Source of the DNA: Pseudomonas sp. S31
Lineage (GTDB): Bacteria; Pseudomonadota; Gammaproteobacteria; Pseudomonadales; Pseudomonadaceae
Reading direction: 5' to 3'
Length of the DNA: 64,000 nt
Assembly: GCF_016648105.1 (NCBI RefSeq)
Contig: NZ_JACVVE010000014.1
Location: 1-64,000, forward strand
The position numbers and the translations under genes are program-made. Every line of letters begins with the position of its first letter. Position 1 is the stretch's first letter. Below the pieces are notes generated by a model. That model worked only from the letters and a program-made list of their open reading frames with translations, did not search any database and was not told the DNA's origin. This document shows positions 35,835 to 44,973 of this stretch, in pieces.

Positions 35835-36449
35835 ATGGAGCAAACCGTTGCAGCGCCTGGCGCACAGGCGAAGACAGAAGGCCCTGAGTCGACGGCTGAC
35901 ATCGCGAAGAAAATCGCCGAGCTGCGCCGCGACCGGCAATGGACCTTGAAGGATGCCGCGCAAGCCACCGGCGTCGCCTCCTCGACCTTGTCGAAGATCG
36001 AGCGCCAGGAGCTGTCACCGACCATCTCGACCCTGCAGAAGATCGCCAGCGGCTTTGGCCTGGACGTGATCCAGCTGCTGTCCAACCAGGAACAGCCGCA
36101 GAAACTGGCCGGCCGGCGCAGCATCACCCGCGCAGGCCAGGGCAGCGTGCACCCCACCAAGACCTGCATCAACGAAGTGCTGTGCCACGACCTCAAGCAC
36201 AAGCGCATGACCCCGCTCTACACCACCATCGGCGCCCGCTCGATCGACGACTACTCGTCCTGGCCCAAGAGCGATGCAGAGATCTTCCTGTATGTGATCA
36301 AGGGCACCCTGGTGGTCAATAGCCGCCTGTACGAGCCCATCGAACTGCACGAAGGCGACTCGATGTACTACGACGCCAGCACCGAGCACCTGTGGACCAG
36401 CAAGGGTGCCGAAGACGCGCAGATCCTCTGGATGATCAGCAACAACTGA
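35835..36449 (+). CDS. Xre-family regulator with C-terminal cupin domain (module A)
   Basis: A 204-residue regulator. An HTH_3 domain occupies about 24-80 (WTLKDAAQATGVASSTLSKI is the helix-turn-helix) and a cupin_2 sensor about 125-200 (FLYVIKGTLVVNS). It faces the module A operon and very likely controls it in response to a small ligand held by the cupin. It is strongly similar along its whole length to the regulator at 44281; both share the block RRSITRA...GSVH and CHDLKHKRMTPL. Its 3' end overlaps, tail to tail, the FMN dehydrogenase of module B by 14 bases. Confidence 0.88.
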   Translation: MEQTVAAPGAQAKTEGPESTADIAKKIAELRRDRQWTLKDAAQATGVASSTLSKIERQELSPTISTLQKIASGFGLDVIQLLSNQEQPQKLAGRRSITRAGQGSVHPTKTCINEVLCHDLKHKRMTPLYTTIGARSIDDYSSWPKSDAEIFLYVIKGTLVVNSRLYEPIELHEGDSMYYDASTEHLWTSKGAEDAQILWMISNN

Positions 36450-37605
36450 GGTCGTGCTGGGTGCCGGCCTGGGCCAGCACCGCCTCCAGCCCCTCCAGGT
36501 CGGCCCTGCCCAGCAGTTGCAGGGTAAGCTCCAGCTCCTCGCGCAGCATCCGCAGGATGCCGTCGGCACCGGCCTCCCCGCCACACGCCAGCCCCCAGAG
36601 CGGCAAGCGCCCGACCATCACCGCCTGGGCGCCGAGGGCGCGATAACGCAGCACATCGCTGCCCCGGGCGACACCGCTGTCGGCGATCACGCACATCTGC
36701 TTGCCCACCGCCGCGCAAATGCCAGGCAAGACCTCCGCCGTCATCGGTGAGCAATCCAGGTTGCGCCCGCCGTGGGCGGACACGACGATGCCCTGGGCGC
36801 CCGCTGCTTGCGCGCGCAAGGCATCCTCGACGCTCAGCACCCCCTTGATCAGCAACTGCCCGGCCCAGCGCTGGCGGACCTGCTCGATATCGCGCCAGCC
36901 CAGCGCAGCATCGAGCTTCACCGCCTCATGCACCGGCGACTTGCCCGCCCCGGTGCGAAACCCCGGGGGATAATTGCCATAGCACGGCATGCCGCCCTCG
37001 CGCAGGTAACGCAGCAACACCGTGGTCAACCAGCCTGGGCGCAGCAGCACATCGCGCGCGAGCTTGAGGCCGGGCTTCATGGGCATGCTCAGGCCATTGC
37101 GGGCGTTGTATTCACGCTTGGGCACCGCGGGAGTATCGACGGTGATCACCAGCGTCTCGACACCTTGCCCGGCCACAGTGTCCAGCAACCGCTCGGTGAG
37201 GCTGCGGTCCTTCCAGAAATACAACTGGAACCACAGGTTGGCGTCGGGCACGGCGGCGCGCACCTGCGCCACCGAACTGATCGACTGGGTCGAGATGCAC
37301 AGCGGGATGCCAGCCCGGGCGGCCGCTCGCGCCAGCTTGACCTCGCCGTCATGCGCCACCAGCCCGGCCATGGCCGTTGGCGCGATGATCACCGGCATGG
37401 CGCAGGCCTGGCCGAACAGTTCGCTACCCAGGTCGGGCGTGGCATGGCCGCTGAGCATGGCCGGGCGCAGCGTCAGCCGGTCGAGGCTCTGGCGTAGACG
37501 CGCCAGGGCGACTTCATCCTCGCAGCCACGGTCGATGTACTCGAACAGGAAGCGCGGCAATCTGCGCCGGGCGCGCAGGCGGTAGTCGAAGAAATTCATC
37601 AGCAT
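36436..37605 (-). CDS. FMN-dependent L-2-hydroxyacid dehydrogenase (LldD/MdlB type)
   Basis: A 389-residue TIM-barrel flavoprotein of the lactate/mandelate dehydrogenase family, which oxidises (S)-2-hydroxyacids to 2-oxoacids. Family residues are seen in LWFQLYFW, LIKGVLSVEDA (Lys) and SAHGGRNLD (catalytic His and Arg; Ala replaces the usual Asn). The segment around ARDVLLRPGWLTTVLLRYL resembles the membrane-binding loop of the quinone-linked members. ATG chosen because AGGAGG lies nine bases upstream. It is the last gene of module B. Confidence 0.85.
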   Translation of the reverse strand: MLMNFFDYRLRARRRLPRFLFEYIDRGCEDEVALARLRQSLDRLTLRPAMLSGHATPDLGSELFGQACAMPVIIAPTAMAGLVAHDGEVKLARAAARAGIPLCISTQSISSVAQVRAAVPDANLWFQLYFWKDRSLTERLLDTVAGQGVETLVITVDTPAVPKREYNARNGLSMPMKPGLKLARDVLLRPGWLTTVLLRYLREGGMPCYGNYPPGFRTGAGKSPVHEAVKLDAALGWRDIEQVRQRWAGQLLIKGVLSVEDALRAQAAGAQGIVVSAHGGRNLDCSPMTAEVLPGICAAVGKQMCVIADSGVARGSDVLRYRALGAQAVMVGRLPLWGLACGGEAGADGILRMLREELELTLQLLGRADLEGLEAVLAQAGTQHDLSCC

Positions 37606-37618
37606 GGCCCGCACCCTC

Positions 37619-39040
37619 CTAGCCCGGCAGCACGCGCCCGGGGTTCATGCGATTGTCCGGGTCGAGCAAGGCCTTGATGCCACGCATCAGTTGCAGCTCG
37701 ACCGGGGGCTTGTACTGGGCCATCTCTGCCACATGCAGGGCACCGATGCCGTGCTCGGCGCTGAAGGTGCCGTCGAGCTTCGCCGCCAGGTCGTAGATGG
37801 CGCGGTACACCGCCTTGCGCGTCGCCGCCTGGTCCTCGATCGCTTCCCACACTCGCTGCTCGAACATCACGTTGTAGTGCAGGTTGCCATCGCCCACATG
37901 CCCGACCAGGGCGATCTCGGCCTGTGGGAAGCGGCTGGCGACGATGGCACCGGCCTGCTGGATGAAGCCGGCAATATGCATCAGTGGAATGGCCACATCG
38001 TGAGACATGCCCATGCCGTACTTCTTGTGCGCCTCGGTGACCGTGTGCCGCAAGCGCCAGATCGCCGCGCGGTGGGCTTCGCTGTGGGCGACCAGCACGT
38101 CGCTGACATGGCCGTTTTCCAGGGCATCGCCGAGCACCTGCTGCAAGCGCTCGTTGACCTCATCCTGTTGCTCGCAGGCGATGTCCACCAGCAGGAACCA
38201 GGGGGTGGCCGGGTCGTAGGGCACGTTGAGGTCTGGGTAGATGGCCTTGACGATGCGCACCTCGCTGCCGGAAATCAGCTCCATGGCACCGATCGCCGTG
38301 TCGAAGGCGCGGCGCAGGGGTTGGGTGAAGCCGGCCAGGTGCGCGATGTCGTCGAACGCGATCAGCACGGTGGTGGTCTGCGGGGGCTGGGGAAACAGTT
38401 TGAGGGCGACTTTGGTGATCACCCCGAGGGTGCCCTCGCCGCCGATGAACAGGTGCTTGAGGTCGTAGCCGGTGTTGTCCTTGCGCAGGGTGCGCAGGCC
38501 GTTCCACACCTGCCCGTCCGGTAGCACCGCCTCGATGCCCAGCACCAGGTCGCGGGTGTTGCCATAGCGCAGCACTGCCGTGCCGCCGGCGTTGGTCGCG
38601 ACATTGCCGCCGATCTGGCAACTGCCCTCCGCGCCCAGGCTCAACGGGAACAGCAGGCCGGCCTGGCTGGCAGCCTGCTGGATGTCGGCCAGCACGCAAC
38701 CGGCTTCGGCCACCAGCGAGAAATCCTCAGGCTGCAGTGCAAGGATGCGGTTCATCCTGCCCAGGGCCAGGACGATCGACTGGCCCTTCGCGTCCGGTAC
38801 GGCGCCCAGACAGGTGCTGGTGTTGCCGCCCTGGGGGAACACCGCCAGCTGGTGCCGCTGACAGATCTTCAGTACCGCCGCCACTTCCTCGGTATTACCC
38901 GGCAAAGCCACGCACAGGGCCTTGCCCCGTGCCCTGCCCCAGAAATCCTCCAGATGCCCCTCGGCATCGCTGCCGGTGCGGACGTATTTGTCGCCTAGCC
39001 GAGCCTTGAGCTCGGCCACTATCGGGTTGTCAGCGTCCAT
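37619..39040 (-). CDS. FAD-binding D-2-hydroxyacid dehydrogenase (GlcD/D-LDH type)
   Basis: A 473-residue VAO-family protein. The FAD-binding_4 domain covers about 40-220 (VFPQGGNTSTCLG, SCQIGGNVATNAGG) and the FAD-oxidase_C domain the rest, with the metal/substrate motif VGHVGDGNLHYN and the closing SAEHGIG. It resembles glycolate oxidase subunit GlcD and D-lactate / D-2-hydroxyglutarate dehydrogenases. Next to the FMN enzyme it would let both enantiomers of a 2-hydroxyacid be oxidised to the 2-oxoacid handled by the neighbouring DapA-like enzyme. Substrate unknown. Confidence 0.85.
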   Translation of the reverse strand: MDADNPIVAELKARLGDKYVRTGSDAEGHLEDFWGRARGKALCVALPGNTEEVAAVLKICQRHQLAVFPQGGNTSTCLGAVPDAKGQSIVLALGRMNRILALQPEDFSLVAEAGCVLADIQQAASQAGLLFPLSLGAEGSCQIGGNVATNAGGTAVLRYGNTRDLVLGIEAVLPDGQVWNGLRTLRKDNTGYDLKHLFIGGEGTLGVITKVALKLFPQPPQTTTVLIAFDDIAHLAGFTQPLRRAFDTAIGAMELISGSEVRIVKAIYPDLNVPYDPATPWFLLVDIACEQQDEVNERLQQVLGDALENGHVSDVLVAHSEAHRAAIWRLRHTVTEAHKKYGMGMSHDVAIPLMHIAGFIQQAGAIVASRFPQAEIALVGHVGDGNLHYNVMFEQRVWEAIEDQAATRKAVYRAIYDLAAKLDGTFSAEHGIGALHVAEMAQYKPPVELQLMRGIKALLDPDNRMNPGRVLPG

Positions 39041-39110
39041 CTTGTAGTTGTTCCGCTTGTGGTGGTTGGCAAAGAGGCACCGGCGGCCCAGCGGCGCCGG
39101 TGCACAGGCC

Positions 39111-40016
39111 TCACGGCATCGACGCTTCCAGTGCCAGCATCTGTGGCAGCATGCGTGCCAGCTGGGCTTCGGTTTCGCTACTGGCCGGGCGCAGTGGGGT
39201 CAGTGGCTCGCCGGCCGGGCGTTCGAGCAGGCGTAGCGCGGCCTTGAGCGGTATCGGGTTGTGCTCGCTGAACAGCAGCTTGAGGAACGGCCGGATCTGC
39301 CCGTGCAGGGCCAGCGCCTCGTTCATCTGGTTGCCCTGCACCAGCGCGGTGATGCGCTTCCAGACCTTGGGGATGATGCAGGACGAGGCGATCAAGCCAC
39401 CGCGGGCACCGGCGGCGATATGCAGCGGAAACACATCCTCATCACCCGACAGAATCGAGATCTTGTCGCCGGCCGCCTCCAGCACGCGCAGTTGCAGGCC
39501 GGTGTCGGGGTTGCAGGCTTTCATCGCCACCACCCGCGTCGTCTCGGCCAACTGCTGCACGGTTTCGGCCGTCAGCGAGACGTTGGTGCGGTAGGGGAAC
39601 TCGTACAGCACCAAATCGCTATCGAGGGTATCGGACAAGGCCTTGAAATAGTCCACCACACCCTCCTGGGTCGGGCGCACATAGAACGGCGTGGTCACCA
39701 GCAGACCATGGGCACCGGCCTCGATGAGCTTGCGGCCAGAGCCCAGGGCATCGCTCAGGCCGGGCGCCAGCAGGCCGGCGATGGTCGGCACCTTGCCGTC
39801 GGCGGCTTCGAGGGTGGCGCGGACCATGTCCACCTTCTGCCGCTCGCTCAGAGAAATGTATTCGCCGGTGCCGCCGATGGGCGCCAGGGCCGAGGTGCCG
39901 TTGGCGATCAGGTAGCGCGCCAGTTCCTGGGCCGAGGCGACATCCACCTGGCCGTCGGTGATCGGTGTGGGCGTGGCGGTGACGATGCCGGAAAGGTTCT
40001 TGATGCTCATGCTCAT
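39111..40016 (-). CDS. DapA-family class I aldolase or lyase (module B)
   Basis: A 301-residue (alpha/beta)8 enzyme with the pyruvate loop GGTGE at 48-52, Tyr138 (VLYEFPYRTN) and Schiff-base Lys166 (VVAMKACNPD), spaced as in DapA. It is only distantly like the module A copy. The sequence around Tyr138 and Lys166 differs from DapA (YNVPxR; GIKEA), so a role other than lysine synthesis is likely. Its start overlaps the upstream ATPase gene by four bases (atga); a second ATG lies two codons in. Confidence 0.85.
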   Translation of the reverse strand: MSMSIKNLSGIVTATPTPITDGQVDVASAQELARYLIANGTSALAPIGGTGEYISLSERQKVDMVRATLEAADGKVPTIAGLLAPGLSDALGSGRKLIEAGAHGLLVTTPFYVRPTQEGVVDYFKALSDTLDSDLVLYEFPYRTNVSLTAETVQQLAETTRVVAMKACNPDTGLQLRVLEAAGDKISILSGDEDVFPLHIAAGARGGLIASSCIIPKVWKRITALVQGNQMNEALALHGQIRPFLKLLFSEHNPIPLKAALRLLERPAGEPLTPLRPASSETEAQLARMLPQMLALEASMP

Positions 40017-41152
40017 GCTCGGGAAGCCTCGGAGGAGTGATGAAGGGCGCCGTGCGAACGGGTGTGGCGCGTCGGAGTCGGGCGCTCGTCGCCCAGGACG
40101 ATGAAGTCCTCGGGCGCCCAGCGCAGTGCGATGCTGTCGCCCACCTGCGGGCGGTCCTGGGACGGCAACGAGGTGGTCTTGAGTTTCAGCTCGGTGCCAT
40201 CGGGCAAGACCGTGGTCACAGTGGTGAGGCTGCCGACGAAGGCGACGTTGGCCACCCGGCCCGAGGCCTGGGGCAGCTCCCCGGCGCTGGCGATGCGAAT
40301 GCGCTCGGGGCGCAGCATCACCTCGTAGTCCTGCCCAGCGACCAGGTTCTGCCCGGCCAGGGCCAGGCTGTGGCCGCTGGCCATGCGCAGGCGGTCCGGC
40401 GCTTCGGCCTTGCCGGACAGCAGGTTGGACTCACCGATGAAGCCTGCGGCGAAGCGGTTGACCGGGCGGAAGTACAGCTCGTCCGGGGTACCCAGCTGGA
40501 CGATGCCACCTTCGTTCATCAGGCAGATGCGGTCCGACATGTTCAGCGCTTCTTCCTGGTCGTGGGTGACGTAGATGAAGGTGGTGCCGATTTCCCGGTG
40601 CAGGGTCTTGATCTCGTCCTGCATCTGTTCACGCATGTTCTTGTCCAGCGCGCCCAGCGGCTCGTCCATCATGATGATCGACGGCGAATAGACGATGCAG
40701 CGGGCGATGCCCACCCGCTGCTGCTGGCCGCCGGAAAGCTGCTTGGGCTTGCGCTGCTCGAAGCCGGCGAGGCCGACCCGGGCCAGGGCGTCCATCACCC
40801 GTTCGCGGATCTGTTGCTTGGGCACGCCGCGAATCTTCAGCGGGTAGGCGACGTTGTCGAAGGCGGTCATGTGCGGCATCAATGCGTAGTTCTGGAACAC
40901 CATGCCGATCTCCCGGTCACGCGGCGGTGCGCTGGTGATGTCCTTGCCCTTGAGCAGGATCTTGCCGCTGCTGGCCTCATAGGCGCCGGAAATCAGGTTG
41001 AGCAAGGTGCTCTTGCCCGAGCCCGACGGCCCCAGCAGGGTGAGGAACTCACCCTGGCGAATGGTCAGGGTGGTGGGCTTGAGGGCGACGAACTGCAGGA
41101 ACGTCTTGGAGATGTCCTGCAACTCGATCATGTTGCGGTCACGGTCTGTCAT
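40013..41152 (-). CDS. PotA-like ABC transporter ATP-binding protein (module B)
   Basis: A 379-residue ATPase of the spermidine/putrescine or iron/thiamine (MOI) class. It has Walker [10 protein letters not shown], signature [14 protein letters not shown], Walker [13 protein letters not shown] and a C-terminal TOBE domain from about 290. [16 protein letters not shown] is the chosen start; the longer frame is antisense-type sequence. It drives the two permeases and binding protein encoded just upstream. Confidence 0.92.
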   Translation of the reverse strand: MTDRDRNMIELQDISKTFLQFVALKPTTLTIRQGEFLTLLGPSGSGKSTLLNLISGAYEASSGKILLKGKDITSAPPRDREIGMVFQNYALMPHMTAFDNVAYPLKIRGVPKQQIRERVMDALARVGLAGFEQRKPKQLSGGQQQRVGIARCIVYSPSIIMMDEPLGALDKNMREQMQDEIKTLHREIGTTFIYVTHDQEEALNMSDRICLMNEGGIVQLGTPDELYFRPVNRFAAGFIGESNLLSGKAEAPDRLRMASGHSLALAGQNLVAGQDYEVMLRPERIRIASAGELPQASGRVANVAFVGSLTTVTTVLPDGTELKLKTTSLPSQDRPQVGDSIALRWAPEDFIVLGDERPTPTRHTRSHGALHHSSEASRA

Positions 41153-41184
41153 GTTTGGGGTCCTTGGCGCCTGTAGCCAGGCGC

Positions 41185-42006
41185 TCACTGCTGATTCGGG
41201 TCTTTTTTCTGCAAGGCGACGTTCACCAGGCAGACCACCAGCGAGATCACGGTCAGCACGGTGGAGACGGCGGCGATCACCGGGGAGATCTCCCACTGGA
41301 TGGCACTGAACATCTTCACCGGCAACGTGGTGGTGGTCGGCCCGGCGAGGAACCACGAAATCACCACTTCATCGAAGGAGATCAGGAAGGCGAACAGCGC
41401 CCCGGCGGAGATCGACGGGTACAGTTGCGGCAGCACCACCGTCAGCAACATGCGCCAGCGCCCCGCCCCCATGAGCATCGCGCCGAACTCCAGGTTGGGG
41501 TCGAGCTTCTTCACCCCGGCACTGATGATCACCAGGGCGTAGGGCAAGGTGAACATGGTGTGGGCCAGGATCAGCCCGGTGACGGTGCCGGTCAGCCGCA
41601 GGTGCGAGAAGTACAGGTAGATGCCCAGCGCGAAGACCACCGAAGGCGTCACCAGCGGGCTCATGATCAAGCCGTTGAGCAGGTTCCTGCCGAAGAAGCT
41701 GAAGCGCACGATGGCATAGGCGGCCGGCACCGCGATCACCGTGGTCAGCGCCGTGGTGATCAGCGCGATGCGCAGGCTCAGCCACAGCGGCTGGGTCCAG
41801 GCGCTGGAGGAGAACAGCATGTCGAACAGCTCCAGCGAGTAGCTGGCCGGTGGAAACTGCAGCTCGTAGCGCGAGCCGAACGACACCGGGATCACGATCA
41901 GGCTCGGCGCCAGCAGGAACAGGTACACCAGCGAAGCCAGGAGCGTGCCGCCCCAGCGCGCGCTGCGCTTGCGCAGGTCCTTGATCGGTTGTGTGCGAGC
42001 GGTCAT
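41185..42006 (-). CDS. PotC-like ABC transporter permease (module B)
   Basis: A 273-residue inner-membrane permease with about six hydrophobic segments and the EAA loop around FGAMLMGAGRWRMLLTVVLPQLYPSI. It starts on the last base of the preceding permease stop (tgatg), which implies coupled translation and a heterodimeric channel. Confidence 0.9.
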   Translation of the reverse strand: MTARTQPIKDLRKRSARWGGTLLASLVYLFLLAPSLIVIPVSFGSRYELQFPPASYSLELFDMLFSSSAWTQPLWLSLRIALITTALTTVIAVPAAYAIVRFSFFGRNLLNGLIMSPLVTPSVVFALGIYLYFSHLRLTGTVTGLILAHTMFTLPYALVIISAGVKKLDPNLEFGAMLMGAGRWRMLLTVVLPQLYPSISAGALFAFLISFDEVVISWFLAGPTTTTLPVKMFSAIQWEISPVIAAVSTVLTVISLVVCLVNVALQKKDPNQQ

Positions 42007-42833
42007 CAGGACACCCCCAGCTGCTTGCGGCGGCGCAGGATCATCGCCGGCACCGCGAAAATGGCGATCAGCAGGAACAGGATCACGCCCACGGCGCTGG
42101 CCACGTTCCAGTCCAGGACTTCACGGGTATAGAAGTCCACCAGGTTGGCCAGCATCATGTCCTGCTTGCCGCCCAGCAGCGCCGGGACGATGAAGAAGCC
42201 CAGCGACACCACGGCCGCGCTGAGCACCCCGGCGACCACCCCCGGCGTGCTCAGTGGCAAGGTGATGGTGAAGAAGATGCGGGTCGGCCGGGCCCCCATG
42301 ATCTCGGCGGCGCGGTACAGCGCCGGGTCGATCGCCAGCAGGCTGGCCAGGATCGGGAACACCACCAGTGGCGTGAGGTAGTTGGTCATGCCGATCAGCA
42401 CGCCGACGCGGTTGAAGATCAGCGGCAGCTCCACCGGCCCGCCCGTCAACCAGGACAGCAAGCCATTGATGATGCCCTCGCGCCCCAGAATGATGGTGAA
42501 GGCATAGCTCTTGACTAGGATGCTGGTCCAGAACGGCAGCAGTACCAGCACCATGAGCAGCGCGCGCTTGCGCGGCGGCTGGCGTACCAGATGCAGCGCC
42601 ACCAGGTAGCCGAGCACCAGGCTGATCAGGCTGGCGAGCACCGCCACCTGCACCGTAGTAGCCAGTGCGCGACGAAACAGCGAGCTGCTGGCCACGGTCT
42701 GGAAGGCTTCGCTGGAAGCACCGCCGAAGGTGCTGTTGTAGACGATGAACAGAAGCGGTACCAACGCCACCAGCAGGGCAAGAATCGCCGCCGGCGCGAT
42801 GAAAGGCCACGGGCCGTGATTTGTTGTATTCAC
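42006..42833 (-). CDS. PotB-like ABC transporter permease (module B)
   Basis: A 275-residue inner-membrane permease with the N-terminal anchor FIAPAAILALLVALVPLLFIVY and the EAA loop AEIMGARPTRIFFTITLPLS. It is the partner of the PotC-like protein and lies 48 bases after the binding-protein gene. Confidence 0.9.
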   Translation of the reverse strand: MNTTNHGPWPFIAPAAILALLVALVPLLFIVYNSTFGGASSEAFQTVASSSLFRRALATTVQVAVLASLISLVLGYLVALHLVRQPPRKRALLMVLVLLPFWTSILVKSYAFTIILGREGIINGLLSWLTGGPVELPLIFNRVGVLIGMTNYLTPLVVFPILASLLAIDPALYRAAEIMGARPTRIFFTITLPLSTPGVVAGVLSAAVVSLGFFIVPALLGGKQDMMLANLVDFYTREVLDWNVASAVGVILFLLIAIFAVPAMILRRRKQLGVS

Positions 42834-42881
42834 CTTGGATTTCCTTGGGCATGTGCCAAAAGACGACAGCTGCGCAATGCC

Positions 42882-43943
42882 TCAGCTCAGGAGCCATTCC
42901 TTGAAGCGGCGCTCGAGCTTTTCGAGGTTGTCAGCCCACCAGGCATCGTTGATGTAGGCGTTGTTCGGCGCATCCAGCTTGGGCAGCCAGGCGAGCGACT
43001 CGGGCTTGAGCAACTCGTAGGCCTTGCGGCTGATCGGCGCGCCGCCCTTGGCCTCCATGCACGAGGCCTGGTACTCCGGGCGCATGGCGAAGGACAGGAA
43101 CTTGAAGGCGTTTTCCTTGTTCGGCGCGTTCTTCAGCACGGCGAGGTACTCCACGCCGTTGAGGTTCTGGTCGAAGGAAAAACCCAGCTTCACGCCCTGG
43201 TCGCGATTGCTGGCCTGGATACGGTTGGCGTAGGTGAAACTGAAATCGGCCTCCCCGGTCTGCAGCAGGGTGACGCTTTGCGGCGTGGCTTCGATCCACT
43301 TGCTGATGTGCGGCTTGATCCGCTCCAGTACGGCGAAGGCGCGGTCGACGTCCAGCGGATAGAGATCCTTGGGCGCCACGCCATCGCCGAGCAGGGCGAT
43401 TTCCAGGGTTTCCATGGCCCGGGTGCGCAAGGTGCGCCGGCCCGGATAAGCCTTGGGGTCGAAGTAGTCGGCGAAGGTTTTCGGATGCTTGCCATCCGGG
43501 GTACGGGCTTCGTCGTAGGCGATACCACCGGCGAAGGTGAAGAACGGCACCAGGTACTTCTGGCTGGGCAACAACAGGTCGCTTTCGTCGAACAGACCTG
43601 GCGGCAGCTCCTCCCAGTAACCGTGGTTGGCGCCACTGGCACCCATCGAGCCGGGCGCGTCGAAGACATCCCACTGCACGTTGCCGGTCATGGCCTGGGC
43701 CTTGACCTTGGCGATATCCGGGGTGTCGAGGATGGTGACGTTGATCCCGGTTTCCTTCATGAAAGGCTTGACCAGCCCCTCCTCCATGCCCTGGCGGTAG
43801 TTGCCGCCCCAGGTCACCAGCACCAGTTCGTTGGTCTTTTTCGCCGGCTGGCTGGCGCGAACATAGGGCGCGGCCATGGCGCCTATGGCAGTGGCGCTCG
43901 CCAGTGCGAGCAAATGACGACGGCTTATTCTTATCTCTTTCAT
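42882..43943 (-). CDS. PotD/PotF-like ABC transporter substrate-binding protein (module B)
   Basis: A 353-residue periplasmic binding protein. The N-terminus MKEIRISRRHLLALASATAI has paired arginines and a hydrophobic core, so export may be by Tat; cleavage near VRAS is likely. The mature protein begins ELVLVTWGGNYRQGMEEGLVKPF, as in the putrescine/opine binding class. Start follows AGGGGAA. It is the first gene of the module B operon and is divergent from the second Xre-cupin regulator across a 337-base gap. The ligand is unknown. Confidence 0.87.
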   Translation of the reverse strand: MKEIRISRRHLLALASATAIGAMAAPYVRASQPAKKTNELVLVTWGGNYRQGMEEGLVKPFMKETGINVTILDTPDIAKVKAQAMTGNVQWDVFDAPGSMGASGANHGYWEELPPGLFDESDLLLPSQKYLVPFFTFAGGIAYDEARTPDGKHPKTFADYFDPKAYPGRRTLRTRAMETLEIALLGDGVAPKDLYPLDVDRAFAVLERIKPHISKWIEATPQSVTLLQTGEADFSFTYANRIQASNRDQGVKLGFSFDQNLNGVEYLAVLKNAPNKENAFKFLSFAMRPEYQASCMEAKGGAPISRKAYELLKPESLAWLPKLDAPNNAYINDAWWADNLEKLERRFKEWLLS

Positions 43944-44280
43944 CGCGTTCCCCTGCTGTAACGTTGAATTGCAGCGAGCGGGCCTTGCCCCGGTACCACA
44001 GCTGGGCAAAGACCGGCTGGTGTGCAGAATGCTCGAACGACCTCCAATGAACGTGCAGCGCGACCGCATTCGCTGTTCGGGCCAAGGCTGGCGCGAGGCT
44101 TGCTTGAAGCTTCGGCGGGTTTTTGCCGGTGGCCGACGCGTGTCTAGCGGCGTGCTTTCTACGTTAATCTGTTCCGCGACGATGTCAATGCACATACGAC
44201 ACTTTTTTTCGTATGCGAAATTTTTAGTCCTTTCAGAAAAATAATATCGAGCGTAGGATGTCCTGCAAAAGGCGCGGGCC
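43944..44280. promoter_or_regulatory. Divergent control region of module B
   Basis: This 337-base gap holds the regulator promoter TTTCAG-N17-TAGGAT (44231-44259), matching the one at 35747. Just to its left lies an inverted repeat CATACGA/TCGTATG (44193-44214). The AT-rich centre contrasts with the GC-rich flanks. Transcription from this promoter would leave a leader of only some 15 bases before the regulator ATG. Confidence 0.55.
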
Positions 44281-44937
44281 ATGATGGCCACCCAAGCGAC
44301 CCAGGAACCTGATCCGATGAACCTGCCCCACGGCCACCCTCTGCATAGCCCCGACGCCGACCCGTTCGACGCGGCCCCTGCCCTCGAGCGACGGATTGCC
44401 AGCTTGCGCCAGCAGCGCGGCTGGACCTTGAAGGAGGCTGCCGAGGCCAGCGGCGTGTCGGCCTCGACCTTGTCGAAGATCGAGCGCGGCGACCTGTCGC
44501 CGACCATCACCACGCTGCAGAAGATCGCCGGCGGTTTCGACCTGGACGTGATCCAGTTGCTGGCCGGCCAGCAGGAGTCACCCCGGCTGCTGGGGCGGCG
44601 CAGCATCACCCGCGCGCGCACCGGCAGCGTTCACCGGTCGCCGACCTGCATCAACGAGGTGATGTGCCACGACCTGAAGCACAAGCGCATGACCCCGTTG
44701 TGCACCACCGTCAGCGCCCGCTCGGTCGACGACTACAGCACCTGGCCGCGCACCGACGCCGAGATCTTCCTGTTCGTGGTCAAAGGCACGCTGGTGGTGA
44801 ACAGCCGCCTGTACCAGCCGATCGAACTGGGCGAAGGCGATGCGATGTACTACGACGCCAGCACCGAGCACATCTGGACCACCAAGGGCCCCGAGGACGC
44901 GGTGGTGCTGTGGTTGATCAGCGACCAGCGCGCGTGA
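44281..44937 (+). CDS. Xre-family regulator with C-terminal cupin domain (module B)
   Basis: A 218-residue paralogue of the regulator at 35835, with a longer N-terminal tail. The HTH is WTLKEAAEASGVSASTLSKI and the cupin core FLFVVKGTLVVNSRLYQPIEL. The near identity of the HTH helices implies overlapping DNA targets, so cross-regulation between modules A and B is possible. A later ATG at 44317 (MNLPHG) is an alternative start. It probably controls the divergent module B operon. Confidence 0.88.
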   Translation: MMATQATQEPDPMNLPHGHPLHSPDADPFDAAPALERRIASLRQQRGWTLKEAAEASGVSASTLSKIERGDLSPTITTLQKIAGGFDLDVIQLLAGQQESPRLLGRRSITRARTGSVHRSPTCINEVMCHDLKHKRMTPLCTTVSARSVDDYSTWPRTDAEIFLFVVKGTLVVNSRLYQPIELGEGDAMYYDASTEHIWTTKGPEDAVVLWLISDQRA

Positions 44938-44973
44938 CCGGCCCAGCCAGCACGCCACCACCGGAGCCCAGCG

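Noticed and set aside
33875..40016. Calling either DapA-like gene the lysine-biosynthetic dapA
   Set aside because: Both are embedded in importer operons and differ from DapA around the Tyr and Lys motifs; neither has dap or lys neighbours.
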